A stretch of DNA of 58,500 nucleotides from Mesostigma viride (lineage: Eukaryota > Streptophyta > Mesostigmatophyceae > Mesostigmatales > Mesostigmataceae). The DNA is taken from assembly GCA_009746045.1 (NCBI GenBank), contig RPFO01000670.1:1410454-1468953 (forward strand), read 5' to 3'. This document shows positions 56,805 to 58,500 of the stretch, in pieces (the stretch's first letter is position 1; the number at the start of each line of letters is the position of its first letter). Made by a program: the position numbers and the translations under genes. The notes under the pieces are model-generated. The model had not been told where the DNA came from. It saw nothing but the letters and a program-made list of their open reading frames with translations, and made no database searches.

Positions 56805-56860
56805 ACCTCGTAATTTACGCCTCGGATGCTTTTTACCACCCTCGGACGAAAAGTATAGTG
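56805..56860 (-). repeat. Right 56-bp inverted repeat ending GTATAGTG (CACTA-like terminus)
   Basis: Exact reverse complement of 45852-45907. Confidence 0.85.
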
Positions 56861-57113
56861 CTGAGGACGTACTTCTACCCTGCATTCTACCAATGGGCTG
56901 CGGGGCCCGACGTGGGGAGAAAACAGGAGCATGCACCCCACAGGAAGGTGCTTATCACAGACGGCAGCCAATTTCTCCTTGTCTATCATGCATGCAGGCG
57001 CGGAGTACAGATAATCCCAGAAGCCCTGCATCCCTGCACCAAGCAATTGTGTCACATATAGGTGCGGGTCGCGCGCAAGTTTGCCAGTGGGTTGCGATGG
57101 GACAAAGGGACCC

Positions 57114-57560
57114 TCACCATAGGAGGGGGTCCCTACCTGGTTGGCCAGTCCTAAGCCCGCCCGCTGGCGGCGGGCCCACATCGGTTATCATGCGCCTGGT
57201 CTGTGCGGGCAAGATGGCAGGCAAAGAGGATCGAGACGGCGGTGTCGATCGGATGGTATCATTTGGTATGGGTGACAAGAGGGAGCTTGCAGTAGAGGCG
57301 CTCGGCCCGGGTGGGACGCTCTTGGTAGATATGCCGAGGACGTCTGTGACGGAGCATTCGAGTGACTGTGCCGTCAAGCTGCTTGCTCAGCGTCTGGTCC
57401 AGGGTCCACGCCTGAGTCGCAGCCGTAAAGGAGGATGCTGAGGACAAGGGCCTTGAACAGAATGCGCTTGCGCCACTCACTCGAAGGTAGCAACATCATG
57501 TCCAGAATCTGTCGAGGCGGCAGAGGGCCGCCCGGGCCTGCATGGCGGCAATGCGTTATG
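57114..57560 (-). pseudogene. Decayed LINE reverse transcriptase fragment
   Basis: On the minus strand one frame reads KRILFKALVLSILLYGCDS and the next frame continues AWTLDQTLSKQLDGTVTRML, an RT thumb pattern related to VLVLTVLTYGAEAWTL near 377-613. Frameshifted and truncated. Confidence 0.65.
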
Positions 57561-57737
57561 CGGGTGTTGATGTCGATCAGGGATCATCGATATATGTTAT
57601 AATAATATAATTACTTACAGCCTAGAGTGAAATCACTCAAACCAAAGCAAACGCCCAGCTATAAACCTCTATACAGAGCCATGTCAAATCTCTATACTAC
57701 GATAAGACCAATGGAAACTCCTAACGGGAGGAACCTA
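57561..57737 (-). other. Probable 3' UTR and tail of the LINE at the right edge
   Basis: After the LINE stop the minus strand runs through about 170 bp to an AT-rich TAATTATATTATTATAAC tail (57595-57615), which would mark its 3' end. Confidence 0.4.
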
Positions 57738-58500
57738 ATAGCCCTGCTGCACCGCAAAATCAGCCCGCGTACGGCGGAGCATGATGTCAGCCATGGCCCG
57801 AGTCAGCGCCACCGACAAGCGCTGACGCCAATATGACGTCCAGGTCCGCGCCGACCATGAGGCCCGCTGGCCCTCCAGGTCCAGCCGGTCCTCCCGGAGC
57901 CGGCAACACTCCTTGAAGAAGGCGGAGGTCAGGGGCCCCATGGCCCCAAACTCCTCCAGGACAAAGGGCACCACACGATGGTGCCCGACGTCGCCGTAGG
58001 CCAGGAGCTTGGCCCGCTCCGCCCGGTCCGCCGTGTAACCTGCCGTGAGGGAGGCCCCAGCCACGTGGCTAAGAGCCAAGGGCCGCGCCACCGAAACGTC
58101 GATAAGCAGATGCCGGCCACCCCCCTCAAAGTCCAGCACCACGATGTCAGGCCGGTGGTTGGGGGAATAGAAGGCAGCGCCATCCGCATCCTCGGACCGG
58201 ATGTTCGCGTGGGGGAAAACCGACCGAATCATGGCGAGCACCACCGTCAGGAGGACAGTGTGCAAATACAAATACCAATTCTGATTCTGTTGGCCCCCCA
58301 TGCAGGAAAGGTAGTGAGTCCCCGTGGGATCCAGCGGCTGCCCACAGCTACCACAAGGCCGCCCGGCCGGAACAAGAGGCTGCGGGGCAAATAGCTGGTG
58401 CCGGAGCGCCACCGAGTAGTGGCTGGGAGCCAAGGCGAATGGGGGGCCATGGGAAGAGCACGAAGGTACGCCGAGCCCACACTCCGCAAGGAAAGCGAGA
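57738..58500 (-). CDS. LINE ORF2 C-terminus: CCHC knuckle and restriction-like endonuclease domain (partial)
   Basis: Open on the minus strand from the right window edge to a stop near 57736. It has CGSCGQPLDPTGTHYLSC (C-x2-C-x8-H-x4-C), then RPDIVVLDF and HLLIDVSVARP, a PD..D pattern of the restriction-like endonuclease found C-terminal to RT in R2-like and related non-LTR elements. It then continues through a conserved-looking VPFVLEEFGAMGPL and ends ADFAVQQGY. In those elements this domain nicks the target DNA. The RT itself lies outside the window. The frame is intact as far as seen, so this copy could be recent. Confidence 0.78.

Overview
This window looks like nuclear DNA of a photosynthetic eukaryote, most likely a green alga. 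The basis is two multi-exon, GC-rich genes: one encodes a PHR2-type photolyase-like protein (a family I know from green plants and algae) joined to a TOC-like GTPase domain, and the other a type II membrane glycosyltransferase of the GT61 kind. Introns use GT..AG borders, the DNA is full of micro- and minisatellites, and about half of the window is one block of nested transposable elements. I cannot name the species.

Layout. 1-905: decayed LINE reverse transcriptase fragment (minus strand). 1541-5059 (minus): four-exon GTPase/PHR2 gene. 5288-5760: MITE with TA target duplication in the divergent intergenic region. 6298-14246 (plus): seven-exon GT61-like gene whose introns carry a 38-bp minisatellite, a 49-bp minisatellite and a (GGGT)n array. 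14452-16580: a recent complex duplication (R1/R2 blocks). 17304-45677: a Ty3/gypsy-type LTR retrotransposon flanked by the 5-bp duplication ATAAG, interrupted inside its gag zinc-knuckle codons by a second copy of the same family (20330-37916, flanked by GTAGG). That inner copy is itself interrupted at 28753-35555 by a 6.8-kb element with long degenerate inverted ends. 45852-56860: DNA bounded by perfect 56-bp inverted repeats that start with CACTA. It holds a possible zinc-finger gene remnant, LINE fragments, a 1-kb (CCAT)n array, palindromes, an 86-bp minisatellite and a (CT)n array. 57114-58500 (minus): two LINE pieces, one with a CCHC knuckle and a restriction-like endonuclease domain.

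The retrotransposon family is the most unusual item. Its order is LTR (571 bp, TGTTACG..CGTAACA), a small RGG-box ORF crossing the LTR edge, an ORF with an RNase H1 N-terminal/viroplasmin-like hybrid-binding domain, gag with a CCHC knuckle, pol (protease, RT, RNase H, integrase, C-terminal chromodomain), then a large GC-rich 3' ORF of unknown function, a polypurine tract and the 3' LTR. LTR pairs differ at one or two positions, so both insertions are young. Each copy carries different small lesions, some in homopolymers that could be sequencing errors.

All gene structures here were read by eye from splice signals and reading frames. Family assignments rest on recognised motifs, not on searches.
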